A stretch of 64,000 nt of DNA from a bacterium UBP2_UBA5202 (GCA_002412795.1 DHVS01000029.1:1-64000), one strand, 5' to 3'; shown: positions 17,116-26,288, counted from the stretch's first letter. Numbers and translations: made by a program. The notes: generated by a model not told the origin, from the sequence alone.

Positions 17116-17190
17116 TGGCTCGGGGGCAGGGACTCGAACCCTGGTTCTCAGCTCCAAAGGCTGGTGTCCTACCAATTGGACGACCCCCGA
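17116..17190 (-). tRNA. tRNA-Gln (anticodon UUG)
   Basis: On the minus strand the acceptor TCGGGGG pairs with CCCCCGA, the D stem is GTCC/GGAC, the anticodon loop is CTTTGGA giving UUG, and the T arm is CAGGG-TTCGAGT-CCCTG. The discriminator is G and the CCA end is encoded. The top anticodon-stem pair (27-43) is a C-A mismatch, unusual but tolerable. It lies between spoVG and prs on the same strand. Confidence 0.93.
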
Positions 17191-17202
17191 ATATGTGCCC
17201 CG

Positions 17203-17277
17203 CCACAAAGACACCAAGTCAAAACTGAAAATCTGAAATTTATTGGCTGATTTTGTGGCTTTGTATCTTGGTGGCCC
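17203..17277. repeat. Intergenic inverted repeat, CCACAAAGACACCAAG type
   Basis: The left arm CCACAAAGACACCAAG (17204-17219) and the right arm TTTGTGGCTTTGTATCTTGGTGG (about 17251-17273) form a long imperfect hairpin. It belongs to the family seen at 19668, 28732, 41716, 47219, 47360, 62187 and 63299. Confidence 0.65.
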
Positions 17278-17296
17278 AAAAAACCTTCAGGGCAAT

Positions 17297-17406
17297 AAAA
17301 AATTGACACCAGGCCGCTTGAAGAAGTCAAGCTTGGTAAGCCGCACGGAGATGTCACCGGACCATTAAGGCCGGTGACGCAGCGACCTACTGTCAATTAT
17401 TTTTTT
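17297..17406. ncRNA. Candidate structured RNA of unknown class
   Basis: A closing stem AAAAAATTGACA (17297-17308) with TGTCAATTATTTTTT (17391-17405) encloses two hairpins. One is GCTTGA/TCAAGC (17316-17321 with 17327-17332), extended by CCA/TGG. The other is a perfect 8-base stem GTCACCGG/CCGGTGAC (17353-17360 with 17371-17378). A purine-rich linker (GGTAAGCCGCACGGAGAT) joins them. On the plus strand the element ends in a T run like an intrinsic terminator. On the minus strand it would lie between spoVG and tRNA-Gln. I do not recognise it as a known riboswitch. Orientation is unresolved, and a MITE-like palindrome is the main alternative. Confidence 0.45.
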
Positions 17407-17486
17407 ATGCGACTAAATTCACGAAATGGATATCCGGCCTTTGGGCACTGTTTCCGTGTTTTTTTGCGGGAACGGGATCTTTCCGG

Positions 17487-17795
17487 TTATTTCTCTTCGG
17501 CCGGGATCTCGGTCTCGGCGGGCCTGGAGGGGCCTTCCTTAAGCACCTTGTGGTATTCGTCCAGGATCGATTTTTCCAGCATCAGCCTGGTCTCGGCGTT
17601 GATGGGGTGGGCTATGTCCTTATATGTGCCGTCGGCCATCTTGCGGCTGGGCATGGCGATGAAAGGCCCGGTGGTTCCCTGAATGATCTTGATGCCGCGC
17701 ACTGCAAAGGCGTTGTCGAACGTGACGTTGGCGAAGGCCAAAAGTTTGTCGTTGTCCTTCTGCCGCAGCGAAACCCTGATCTCGGTGATCTTCAT
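17487..17795 (-). CDS. spoVG: SpoVG family regulator
   Basis: Small nucleic-acid-binding regulator; in several bacteria SpoVG binds DNA and RNA. The 102 residues show MKITEIRVSLRQKDNDKLLA, FDNAFAVRGIKIIQGTTGPF, IAMPSRKMADGTYKDIAHPI and NAETRLMLEKSILDEYHKVL, a very good match over the whole family length. The C-terminus is a short acidic/proline tail. It sits between ispE and prs on the same strand, as in Firmicutes and many candidate phyla. A candidate structured RNA lies just downstream. Confidence 0.95.
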   Translation of the reverse strand: MKITEIRVSLRQKDNDKLLAFANVTFDNAFAVRGIKIIQGTTGPFIAMPSRKMADGTYKDIAHPINAETRLMLEKSILDEYHKVLKEGPSRPAETEIPAEEK

Positions 17796-17867
17796 GCAAG
17801 TTATCCTTTTCGTCCGTTTATAGCTAGGTGGATGAAAATTCTTTGTATTGATTTAGGATAAACTTCT

Positions 17868-18830
17868 TTAGGGTCTATGGCTGACGGCGTAAAAGCAGCA
17901 GGGCCATTGCAGTTTAAGCTCCGAAGAGGCTTGGCGGGCGGAAACGGGATCGGGAAATATCCCGAACACCGAGGAACCGCTGCCGGACATCAAAGCTCCC
18001 AGGGCGCCGCTTTGGACAAGTTTTTGTTTGATCTGATCTATCTGGGGATGGGAGGGAATCACTACTTTTTCCAGGTCGTTGCCAAGGGATTTTGCCATTT
18101 GTTCCGGTTCCGGCCCCAAAGACAAATCATAATCAAACATTTTACTAAATCCGGGCCCTTTTGTCAATGGTATTTTAAGGTTTTTATAGGCCCAGGCGGT
18201 TGACACTCCGAACCCGGGATAGACTATCACGAAGTGGTAGGTTTGCCCCCAATCCAAGGGTTTGATATTCTCGCCCCGGCCGGTGACCAAAGCAGTACCG
18301 CCCTTCAGAAAATAGGGAACGTCCGAGCCCAGTTCCAGCGCCAGTTGGTGTAACTCGGAGTCGCTGAGTCCCAGACCCCAAAGCTTAGACATGCCCAGCA
18401 GAGCGGCCGCGGCATCCGAAGAACCGCCGCCCAGGCCCGCTCCGACCGGGATATTCTTGGTCAGGGTGATTTTTGCTCCTTGCAACCTGTCATCCTGAGT
18501 AGTGCATCTTGCATGGCGGATCGAAGGATGGTCAGTGCATCCCTCAGTCTGCAAGGCAAGGTCCTCTCTCGGGATGACAGCGCCCTTGATATAGCCCTGC
18601 AGCAGCCGGGCGGCCTTAACCGCCAAATTCTTTTCGTTGACCGGCAGGTGTTCATTATTGCAGGATAAAATGATCCGCCCGTTCTCCAATGGCTCAAACT
18701 CCAACTCATCGTGCAGCGAGACCAGATGGAAAATTGACCACAGGTCGTGGTAGCCGCCGGAACGTTTGCCCAGCACTTCCAGGCGGATGTTGAGCTTGGC
18801 ATAGGCTTTCAGTTTGATGGTTGCTTCCAT
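17868..18830 (-). CDS. ispE: 4-diphosphocytidyl-2-C-methyl-D-erythritol kinase, with repeat insertion
   Basis: GHMP kinase of the MEP isoprenoid pathway. It opens KLKAYAKLNIRLEVLGKRSG and carries the ATP loop PVGAGLGGGSSDAAAALLGM. LKGGTALVTGRGENI and the C-terminal LMSGSGSSVFGIF are also typical. At 320 residues it is about 35 longer than usual. The surplus is a block starting VIPREDLALQ, immediately before KITLTKNIP, encoded by a palindromic repeat (18487-18580). The frame stays open and all kinase motifs remain, so it is probably functional with a surface insertion. The ATG at 18830 lies almost at the predicted transcription start. Confidence 0.93.
   Translation of the reverse strand: MEATIKLKAYAKLNIRLEVLGKRSGGYHDLWSIFHLVSLHDELEFEPLENGRIILSCNNEHLPVNEKNLAVKAARLLQGYIKGAVIPREDLALQTEGCTDHPSIRHARCTTQDDRLQGAKITLTKNIPVGAGLGGGSSDAAAALLGMSKLWGLGLSDSELHQLALELGSDVPYFLKGGTALVTGRGENIKPLDWGQTYHFVIVYPGFGVSTAWAYKNLKIPLTKGPGFSKMFDYDLSLGPEPEQMAKSLGNDLEKVVIPSHPQIDQIKQKLVQSGALGALMSGSGSSVFGIFPDPVSARQASSELKLQWPCCFYAVSHRP
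18487..18580. repeat. Palindromic repeat inserted in frame within ispE
   Basis: The ends CTGTCATCCTGAG (18487-18499) and CTCGGGATGACAG (18568-18580) are inverted repeats with one mismatch, the signature of a common genomic GTCATCC...GGATGAC repeat. The sequence it encodes is absent from ordinary IspE proteins. A similar half-site (GGGATGACAGG) occurs after the Omp85 gene near 56917. Confidence 0.72.
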
Positions 18831-18837
18831 GAAAAAT

Positions 18838-18866
18838 ATTATACAACATTCCGGTTCAAACTTAAA
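18838..18866 (-). promoter_or_regulatory. Putative ispE promoter, near-leaderless
   Basis: On the minus strand TATAAT (18843-18838) lies 17 bases after TTTAAG, a weak -35. The expected start of transcription falls at about 18831, one base before the ispE ATG, implying a leaderless or nearly leaderless message. Confidence 0.45.
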
Positions 18867-18888
18867 GATTTATTTTTCACTTTTAGTC

Positions 18889-18917
18889 TTGAATTATTTT
18901 TTTGATAATGGTATATT
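18889..18917 (+). promoter_or_regulatory. Putative promoter of the Crp-like gene
   Basis: TTGAAT (18889-18894), a 17-base spacer and TATATT (18912-18917) lie about 100 bases upstream of the cyclic-nucleotide-binding regulator, in AT-rich DNA that also faces divergent ispE. Confidence 0.5.
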
Positions 18918-19017
18918 TAGATTTTATGTCAAATCCGTAAAAAATTACCTAAATCCCAAGTCCCGAAAGATTTACTATTTCCTGATTTTCGGTCCTTGAA
19001 TTTAATAAAGGAGAGCT

Positions 19018-19653
19018 ATGGCTGGGCAGGAATTCGAAAGATCGCTTAAGGCCGGCGAGCTGCTATTCAAGCAGGGCGACGCCGGCAACGAGATGTTCCT
19101 CATCCGTTCCGGCAAGATCAAGATCACCCGTTCGGCCGGGAGCATCGAAAAGACTCTGGCGGTTCTGAAGGAGGGCGACTTCTTCGGCGAGATGGCGGTG
19201 ATCGACGGCAGCCCCCGTTCGGCCGCGGCCACGGCCATCGAGGAGACCAAGCTGATGATAGTGGACCGGGAGGCCTTCAACTCCCAGCTCAAGAACAACC
19301 CCATGATCGCCTATGTGCTGGAGACCATGTCCCGGCGCCTTCGGGAGACCAACAAGCAGGTGGAATTCCTGCTGATCCGCGACGAGATGCGGAGGGTGGT
19401 GGCCATGCTGGTCTCCATGGCCAAGGAGCGGGGCGCCAACACCCCGGACGGCGTGGTGATCGATTTCCCCTACGACTACGCCACCCTGGGCGGGATGGTG
19501 GGGATGGAGGCCTTTAAGACAGAGGAGATCATCAAGAAACTTTTGGGCCTGAACCTGATCAAGATAGAGGACCGCAAGCTGATAATGCCCAGCCTCAACG
19601 ATATTGACGAATACCTGAGATACATAACCCTCAAGGAAAAATTCTCCTCCTGA
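19018..19653 (+). CDS. Crp/Fnr-type cyclic-nucleotide-binding regulator
   Basis: Residues about 5-120 form a cNMP-binding beta roll: GELLFKQGDAGNEMFLIRSG, then FGEMAVIDGSPRSAAATAIE with the phosphate-binding-cassette-like pattern including Arg. The central helix is LETMSRRLRETNKQVEFLL. The C-terminal 75 residues (FPYDYATLGGMVGMEAFKTE, then IIKKLLGLNLIKIEDRKLIM) fit a winged helix in place and layout but have a weak helix-turn-helix. DNA binding is therefore probable rather than certain, and the ligand is unknown. AAGGAGAGCT precedes the ATG. It is divergent from ispE. Confidence 0.85.
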   Translation: MAGQEFERSLKAGELLFKQGDAGNEMFLIRSGKIKITRSAGSIEKTLAVLKEGDFFGEMAVIDGSPRSAAATAIEETKLMIVDREAFNSQLKNNPMIAYVLETMSRRLRETNKQVEFLLIRDEMRRVVAMLVSMAKERGANTPDGVVIDFPYDYATLGGMVGMEAFKTEEIIKKLLGLNLIKIEDRKLIMPSLNDIDEYLRYITLKEKFSS

Positions 19654-19667
19654 CCGGGAAATAACCA

Positions 19668-19738
19668 CGGAAACACGGAATGACCGAACACACTGAATGG
19701 TTGTTCCATTTCCTCATTCAGTGGTAAAGTGCTTGTGG
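19668..19738. repeat. Intergenic inverted repeat, CCACGGAAACACGGA type
   Basis: ACCACGGAAACACGGAATGA at the left and TCATTCAGTGGTAAAGTGC at the right form imperfect complementary ends. This is another member of the CCAC...GTGG family, lying just before thyA. Confidence 0.6.
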
Positions 19739-19764
19739 TAAAATTATAATTATTACTGAGCTCC

Positions 19765-20628
19765 ATGCGCGAATATCTGGATCTGGTAAAATACGTATTG
19801 GACAAAGGGGCGGAGCAGAAGAACCGCACCGGGGTTGATACTTTGAGCTGTTTCGCCTGTTCTTACCAGGTCGACCTGCAAAAGGGCTTTCCCCTGCTGA
19901 CCACCAAGAAGGTCAACTTCGATGCCTTGGTGCACGAACTTTTCTGGTACCTCAGCGGCCAGGCCCACATCCGTGATCTCAGGAACAAGACCAGGATCTG
20001 GGACGACTGGGCCGACGGCGAAGGCCGGCTGGAGACCGCCTACGGCAGGTTCTGGCGCAGGTTTCCCGTTCCCTCGGCCGCAGCCGAAGGCGAAAAATGG
20101 GGAGACCGCTGGGTAACCACCGATCCCGAGACCGGTAACAAGACCTTTGACCAGATCCGGTACGTCATAGACATCTTAAAGGAGATAAAACAGAATCCCA
20201 CTACTCCAAACCTGCGGCGGCTGGTTGTCACTGCCTGGCACCCGGGGAACGCCGCCGAGAGCAAACTGCCGCCCTGCCACTATACCTTCTGTTTTAACGT
20301 CATCGGAGACAGGCTGAACTGCCACCTGACCCAGCGCTCCGGCGACATCGCCCTGGGCATACCATTCAACCTGGCCTGTTATTCGCTGTTGACCATGATG
20401 TTGGCCCGGGAGACCGGTTTTAAACCGGGCAGTTTTGCCCACACCGTCATCGATGCCCATATCTACGTCAATCACATCGACGGCCTGAAACAGCAACTGG
20501 CCCGGGAGCCGCGGAAACTGCCCAGCATTCGCATCGCGGACAAGCCGTTCTTTGAACTGAGTTCTTCTGACATCACTTTGGAAGGGTACGATCCTCACCC
20601 GGGAATAAAGTTTTCCGTGGCGGTATGA
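19765..20628 (+). CDS. thyA: Thymidylate synthase
   Basis: Converts dUMP to dTMP with methylene-tetrahydrofolate, giving dihydrofolate to the coupled FolA. Motifs: MREYLDLVKYVLDKGAEQKN RTG at the N-terminus, LVHELFWYLSGQ, the catalytic Cys in KLPPCHYTFCFNV, LTQRSGDIALGIPFNLACYS and AHIYVNHIDGLKQQL. The length of 287 residues is normal. The stop overlaps the folA ATG (GTATGAG). A TATAAT at 19745-19750 upstream suggests a local promoter with a short leader. Confidence 0.97.
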   Translation: MREYLDLVKYVLDKGAEQKNRTGVDTLSCFACSYQVDLQKGFPLLTTKKVNFDALVHELFWYLSGQAHIRDLRNKTRIWDDWADGEGRLETAYGRFWRRFPVPSAAAEGEKWGDRWVTTDPETGNKTFDQIRYVIDILKEIKQNPTTPNLRRLVVTAWHPGNAAESKLPPCHYTFCFNVIGDRLNCHLTQRSGDIALGIPFNLACYSLLTMMLARETGFKPGSFAHTVIDAHIYVNHIDGLKQQLAREPRKLPSIRIADKPFFELSSSDITLEGYDPHPGIKFSVAV

Positions 20629-21098
20629 GTAAACCTGAAAAAATAATCATCGTGGCCATGACCCGGGACCGGGTGATCGGCCTGAAGGGCAGGATGCCCT
20701 GGCATATCTCCGATGACCTGAAGCTTTTCAAGAGGATCACCCTGGGAGGCACGGTGATCATGGGCCGCGTCACTTATGAATCCATAGGCAAACCGCTGGC
20801 GAAAAGGAGCAACATAGTGGTCAGCTCCACGGCCAGGGAGATACCGGGGGTTACAGTCTGCCGGACCTTTGAGGAAGCTGAAAAAAAAGCCGAAGAACTT
20901 GGTCAAAAGATATTTTTCATCGGCGGGGCCAGCATTTACAAACAGGCCCTGGCAGTCGCGGATGGAATGCACGTTTCCTGGGTCAAGCAGGAATATCCGG
21001 GTGACACTTTTTTCCCGGAATTCGACCAGGGCCGGTGGCAGGAAATTGAAAAGAATGAGTGTCCGGAATTTATCCACATCTTGTACCAGCGCAAATAA
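20625..21098 (+). CDS. folA: Dihydrofolate reductase
   Basis: Reduces dihydrofolate to tetrahydrofolate, regenerating the cofactor used by ThyA. The 157 residues show IIIVAMTRDRVIGLKGRMPW (WHISDDLKLF follows), GGTVIMGRVTYESIGKPL, NIVVSS, and IFFIGGASIYKQAL. The active-site acid is Asp in the WHISDD segment. It is coupled to thyA by a four-base overlap. The C-terminus (QRKstop) is complete. Confidence 0.95.
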   Translation: MSKPEKIIIVAMTRDRVIGLKGRMPWHISDDLKLFKRITLGGTVIMGRVTYESIGKPLAKRSNIVVSSTAREIPGVTVCRTFEEAEKKAEELGQKIFFIGGASIYKQALAVADGMHVSWVKQEYPGDTFFPEFDQGRWQEIEKNECPEFIHILYQRK

Positions 21099-21158
21099 AA
21101 CAGCTTTGGTCTTGCATTGTATTAACCGAACCAAAACTTAATTTAGGGAGGTCTGGAG

Positions 21159-21923
21159 ATGAAAAAGGTCATTATGCTGTTGCTGGCCGTTATGATCATT
21201 CCGGCCATGGCGCTGGCCCAAGCTCCGGATAAGAGCATTTCCCAGCCACAAGGCCAGACCTTAAAAGATGCAGTGGAACCCAAACCCAAACCGGAACCAC
21301 AGTACAGGGTCATTACCTGCCCGTTGGTCAAGGATACCTGGGTATATGCCTTCCGTCCGGATTCCAATTACGGCAGGGGTTACGGTTGGAAAGACCTGAC
21401 CGATCCCACCAAGGACATCACCGTTCCCAAGATGTTCCTGGGCTTTGGCGGCACCGACATCAAGGTGATACTGCTGCAGTTCGATCTGTCGAAACTTCCC
21501 AAGGACCAGACACCAGTGAAGGCCGAAATAAGCCTGTACAATGATTTTGCCGGTTCCGCCGCCGAAACCAGGGTATCGTCCAAAATGATCACTACTCCCT
21601 GGGATGAGATGAAAGTTACCTGGAGAAACAAGCCCAAATGGACCTCCATGAAATTCTCCACCCAGACACTTAAAGGAGCCATTGGCTACGGACAAGGTGG
21701 AAAATGGTACGTGTGGGATGCCTTGAAAATGGTCAACCAATGGGTACTGAAGGGCAAAACCAATTACGGTATGGCTTTGGAGCCGGAAGGCGAGTCGGGG
21801 GTGGACCGGGATTTCATCTGCAGGGAATATCAGGGCAAGGAACAATTTTACCCGGTATTGGAGGTGACGTACGAAAAGGAAGCCCCGGCCCAGAAACCGA
21901 TTCCCAAAGATACCAAACAATAA
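21159..21923 (+). CDS. Secreted DNRLRE-like domain protein
   Basis: The signal peptide MKKVIMLLLAVMIIPAMALA, ending AQA, is followed by a Pro-rich linker. The domain (about residues 50-235) has the pattern DTWVYAFRPDSNYGRGYGWK, KVILLQFDLSKLPKDQTPVK AEISLY, and WDEMKVTWRNKPKW, as in DNRLRE/carbohydrate-associated beta-sandwich domains found in secreted proteins. Binding to a surface or glycan is inferred from the family. The upstream AGGGAGG is a good ribosome-binding site. A Lys/Pro-rich tail ends the protein. Confidence 0.72.
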   Translation: MKKVIMLLLAVMIIPAMALAQAPDKSISQPQGQTLKDAVEPKPKPEPQYRVITCPLVKDTWVYAFRPDSNYGRGYGWKDLTDPTKDITVPKMFLGFGGTDIKVILLQFDLSKLPKDQTPVKAEISLYNDFAGSAAETRVSSKMITTPWDEMKVTWRNKPKWTSMKFSTQTLKGAIGYGQGGKWYVWDALKMVNQWVLKGKTNYGMALEPEGESGVDRDFICREYQGKEQFYPVLEVTYEKEAPAQKPIPKDTKQ

Positions 21924-21940
21924 CTTTTATCCTTTAGCTG

Positions 21941-23236
<1,296 letters not shown>

Positions 23237-23261
23237 GTCCCATTTTTCAGGAGGAAGCACC

Positions 23262-24479
23262 ATGCCCGTGACCATAATAGCCTTTGGCCTGGCCGCCCTG
23301 TTCGGGGTGCTTTGGCTGGTCTGCCTCGGCGGGGCCGGAAAGAAAGCGGCCGAGGCCAAGGAAGCCCAAGAGCAGCTGGCCCGGCTTAAGTCAGATGACC
23401 GCCGCCAGAGCGAGCTGGTCCAGAACCTGAAGTCCAACATGGCCAACCTGGAAAAGGAGAAGAACGAACGGGGCCGGGTGTTCATGGTGCTGCTGGAACT
23501 GGCCAGAACATTAAGCGGCAACATCGAACAGGAAAAACTGCCGCCGCTATTGCTGCGGATAGCCCAGCAGCTGTTCGACGCCGAGGAGCTGATATTCTTT
23601 AAGCCGGTGGATGACGGCCATGTGCTGGCTCCCATCGCCCAGATAGGGTTGGATGAGAAAACGGCCAAAACGCTGAACATCAAGGTCGGTGACGGATATG
23701 TGGGGCATGCCGCGGCCAAGAAATTAGTGATGACCAAGGAGGATTTTGCCACCGAAAGCAACCTGATCAAACAGCATATCGAGACCACCAGGGAAGGCGG
23801 GATCTCCCCGGTATTGTGCCTGCCTTTGGTGCAGCACAATGTCCTTTTGGGCCTGGTGTCCATCGGCAAGATAACTATGCGGTCCAAGGAGGAGCGCAAC
23901 ATGCTGATGATCTACCAGAGCCTGGGGTCCATGGCTATGGAGAACGCCAGGATGTTCGACCAGCTCTACACCAAGGACCGGATGACCGACCTGTTCAATT
24001 GGCGCTATTTTGAGGAACGGGCCCAGGCCGAGCTTTCCCGCTCCAAACGATTCGGGCACAAGCTTTCCTTTACCCTGCTGGACCTGGACAACTTCACCCC
24101 CTTCGTTCAGGCCAACGGCACCCAGGCAGCCGAAAAGGTGCTGGCCAAGGTGGGCGCCCTGCTTAACGAATATGTCCGCAAGATAGACGTCTCCTGCCGG
24201 ATGTCGGAGGACTCCTTTGCCGTGGCCCTGCTGGAGACCGAGCGGGTGCAGGCGGTGCAGTTCGCCGAGAAGATCAAAAAGATCATCGAGGAATCGCTGT
24301 CCACCATCGACCAGGCCTTCGCTTCGCAGAGCCTGACAGTGACCCTGGCGGTGATGACCTTCCCCGACGACGGGTTCACCATGGCCGAGATGTTCGACGC
24401 GGCCGCCCTGAAGATCAAGGAAGCCCAGGCCAAGGGGGGCAGCCGGGTGATCAGGAACATCACCGAAGAGACAGCCTAA
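23262..24479 (+). CDS. GAF domain plus degenerate GGDEF domain protein
   Basis: An N-terminal helix (ITIIAFGLAALFGVLWLVCL-like, residues 3-25) anchors the protein, followed by a coiled coil (about 30-75), a GAF domain (about 80-225) and a GGDEF-fold domain (about 240-395, opening KDRMTDLFNWRYFEERAQAE). The GGDEF signature is replaced by SEDSF in CRMSEDSFAVALLE, so diguanylate cyclase activity is unlikely. A nucleotide-sensing or scaffold role is more probable. LLDLDNFTPFVQANG keeps one metal-site Asp. A GGAGGA ribosome-binding site precedes the ATG, and the gene follows purB. Confidence 0.85.
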   Translation: MPVTIIAFGLAALFGVLWLVCLGGAGKKAAEAKEAQEQLARLKSDDRRQSELVQNLKSNMANLEKEKNERGRVFMVLLELARTLSGNIEQEKLPPLLLRIAQQLFDAEELIFFKPVDDGHVLAPIAQIGLDEKTAKTLNIKVGDGYVGHAAAKKLVMTKEDFATESNLIKQHIETTREGGISPVLCLPLVQHNVLLGLVSIGKITMRSKEERNMLMIYQSLGSMAMENARMFDQLYTKDRMTDLFNWRYFEERAQAELSRSKRFGHKLSFTLLDLDNFTPFVQANGTQAAEKVLAKVGALLNEYVRKIDVSCRMSEDSFAVALLETERVQAVQFAEKIKKIIEESLSTIDQAFASQSLTVTLAVMTFPDDGFTMAEMFDAAALKIKEAQAKGGSRVIRNITEETA

Positions 24480-24641
24480 ATAATAAAATCTTAAGCACGA
24501 AAAACTAAATCCAAAATAAATACCAATTACCAAAGGACTAAATACCTTAAACAGTTTATGGTTTTGAGAATTGTAAATTCAAGGTTGTTTAGTGTTTAGA
24601 TATTGGGATTTAGGATTTACCATAGATAGGCAGATAAATCA
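24480..24641. repeat. AT-rich spacer with an AAATCC-type inverted repeat
   Basis: ACTAAATCCAAAATAAATACC on the left is roughly complementary to GATATTGGGATTTAGGATTTA near 24599-24619. It may fold as a long AT-rich hairpin before psd. No gene is seen. Confidence 0.45.
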
Positions 24642-25286
24642 ATGAAGATCGCGCCCGAGGGTTTTGCCACCATAGCCATAGCCTTTTTGCTGGCCGCCGC
24701 CGCCCTTTTTGCCTGGATATTCTGGCGGGGGCCGCTGCTGCTGTACCTGGCCCTGGGCTTTTCCATTGTTTTTCTGTTCATGGTCTATTTCTTCCGCGAC
24801 CCGGCCCGCAGCGGCGGCTTTCTCCCGGGGCAGCTCGCCTCGCCGGCCGACGGCCGGGTGGTGATAGTCCGGGAGACCGAGGATGTCTTTCTCCACCAAC
24901 AAAAGGTTTTGCAGGTCAGCATCTTTTTGTCGCCGATGGATGTCCACATCAACCGGATACCGGTCACCGGGAAAGTGATATACCAGCAGTACCATCCGGG
25001 AAAGTTCCTGCCGGCCTTTGAGGAAAAGGCCTCACTGGCCAACGAGCAGATGCATTTGGGAATAGAGACCCCATACGGGAAAATCTTAATGAAGCAGATC
25101 GCGGGTATCCTGGCCCGCCGGGTGGTCTGCTATTCCGAGCTCGGGGACTCAGTGACCGCCGGGCAGAGGATGGGGCTGATGAAGTTCGGTTCCCGGATAG
25201 ACCTGATGCTGCCGCTGGGGACCAGGGTCAATGTCAAGGTGGGGGATAAGGTCAAGGGCGGGGTGACGGTTTTGGGGGAACTGTAA
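24642..25286 (+). CDS. psd: Phosphatidylserine decarboxylase, short form
   Basis: Converts phosphatidylserine to phosphatidylethanolamine at the membrane with a pyruvoyl cofactor made by self-cleavage. Two hydrophobic helices (about residues 8-50) precede VYFFRDPAR and SPADGRVV. The middle has VSIFLSPMDVHINRIPVTG. The self-cleavage site is Gly-Ser in LMKFGSRIDLMLP near the C-terminus. The 214 residues match the short archaeal-type Psd. It pairs functionally with pssA downstream, although an unrelated AT-rich gene now separates them. Confidence 0.93.
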   Translation: MKIAPEGFATIAIAFLLAAAALFAWIFWRGPLLLYLALGFSIVFLFMVYFFRDPARSGGFLPGQLASPADGRVVIVRETEDVFLHQQKVLQVSIFLSPMDVHINRIPVTGKVIYQQYHPGKFLPAFEEKASLANEQMHLGIETPYGKILMKQIAGILARRVVCYSELGDSVTAGQRMGLMKFGSRIDLMLPLGTRVNVKVGDKVKGGVTVLGEL

Positions 25287-25343
25287 TCTGATAAGGATCA
25301 CATAAAAAATAGCAGGTACTTATAATTATTATTAGGTTGAGAA

Positions 25344-26174
25344 ATGGAAAGAATAATTCTGTTGTTTATCATGTTAGCACAATTATCTTGTGCCAGTCAG
25401 TACCAACAGGGGCTTATTTTTAGAGTTCAATATAAACCTGAAACAAAATATAGTCAGACCATAGAACAAACTTCGCAATCGGAGATAAAATACATTGGTT
25501 CGAAGGAGTTTTTACAAACACTGAAAGATAAGAATATACTAAACCCAACTATCACAAAAAGTCACTCTATAATAGAAGCTATTGTTAGTACTGGTAAACT
25601 TATTGACGGAATGTATTTCCCCTTAAGAATGGAATTTATAAAAACAACAAGTAATGACGGCAAAACGATCATTCCAAATGGGACAATTATTTATGGTAAA
25701 AGTACAGTTGGCAATGTGCCTACTCTTGATTCAATCACTTCAACTGGGCTAAATGAGGAGTATAAAAAGGTAATTCTACAAACAATGCGTGGTGCTTTTG
25801 CACAAATAAAATTCCCTGACAAAAAGTTAAAAGTAGGTGATGAGTTCACAATCGATTCGCCACTTTCAATTCCTATCGCCGAGGCGACAGTCGAAATGGC
25901 CATTACAACCAATTATAAATTAATTAGCATCTTGAATGGGATTGCCGATTTTGATATTTCACAAGTGTATGCGATGAAATCAAAAGTGATAAAATATCCA
26001 ATTAAAGCAACTGGGAATGGAAAGGGAAAGTTACTTTATGACATTGCTAATAATTTCTGGCGTAAATATCAAATTGAAACCGAAATGGAAATGAATACAA
26101 CGTTTGATAATTTTAAGCTTGACACAAGGTCAAGCGGTAGTCTCACTCAAACAACAGTAATAACAACGAAATAA
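25344..26174 (+). CDS. AT-rich secreted hypothetical protein
   Basis: Not recognised. The 276 residues begin with a signal sequence (MERIILLFIMLAQLSCASQY); the LSC could be a weak lipobox, so a lipoprotein is possible. The body is mostly beta-type with many Thr/Ser/Lys/Ile residues (for example IIPNGTIIYGKSTVGNVPTL, FTIDSPLSIPIAEATVEMAI). Base composition is much more AT-rich than psd and pssA on either side, pointing to a later arrival in a conserved phospholipid operon. Periplasmic location is inferred. Confidence 0.65.
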   Translation: MERIILLFIMLAQLSCASQYQQGLIFRVQYKPETKYSQTIEQTSQSEIKYIGSKEFLQTLKDKNILNPTITKSHSIIEAIVSTGKLIDGMYFPLRMEFIKTTSNDGKTIIPNGTIIYGKSTVGNVPTLDSITSTGLNEEYKKVILQTMRGAFAQIKFPDKKLKVGDEFTIDSPLSIPIAEATVEMAITTNYKLISILNGIADFDISQVYAMKSKVIKYPIKATGNGKGKLLYDIANNFWRKYQIETEMEMNTTFDNFKLDTRSSGSLTQTTVITTK

Positions 26175-26288
26175 AATTTCAGCATATAATAAAAACACTA
26201 AAGTTTGAACGTAGTTATTTATACACAGATAGTGGGTAAAGCCCGATCAGAGAAAGACCGCAAGTTTTTAATTTTAAAATTTACCACC

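Noticed and set aside
17297..17406. Known riboswitch or 4.5S/6S RNA
   Set aside because: I compared it from memory with SRP, c-di-GMP, glycine, SAM, fluoride and guanidine consensus cores. None of the invariant words is present, so it is listed as unknown.
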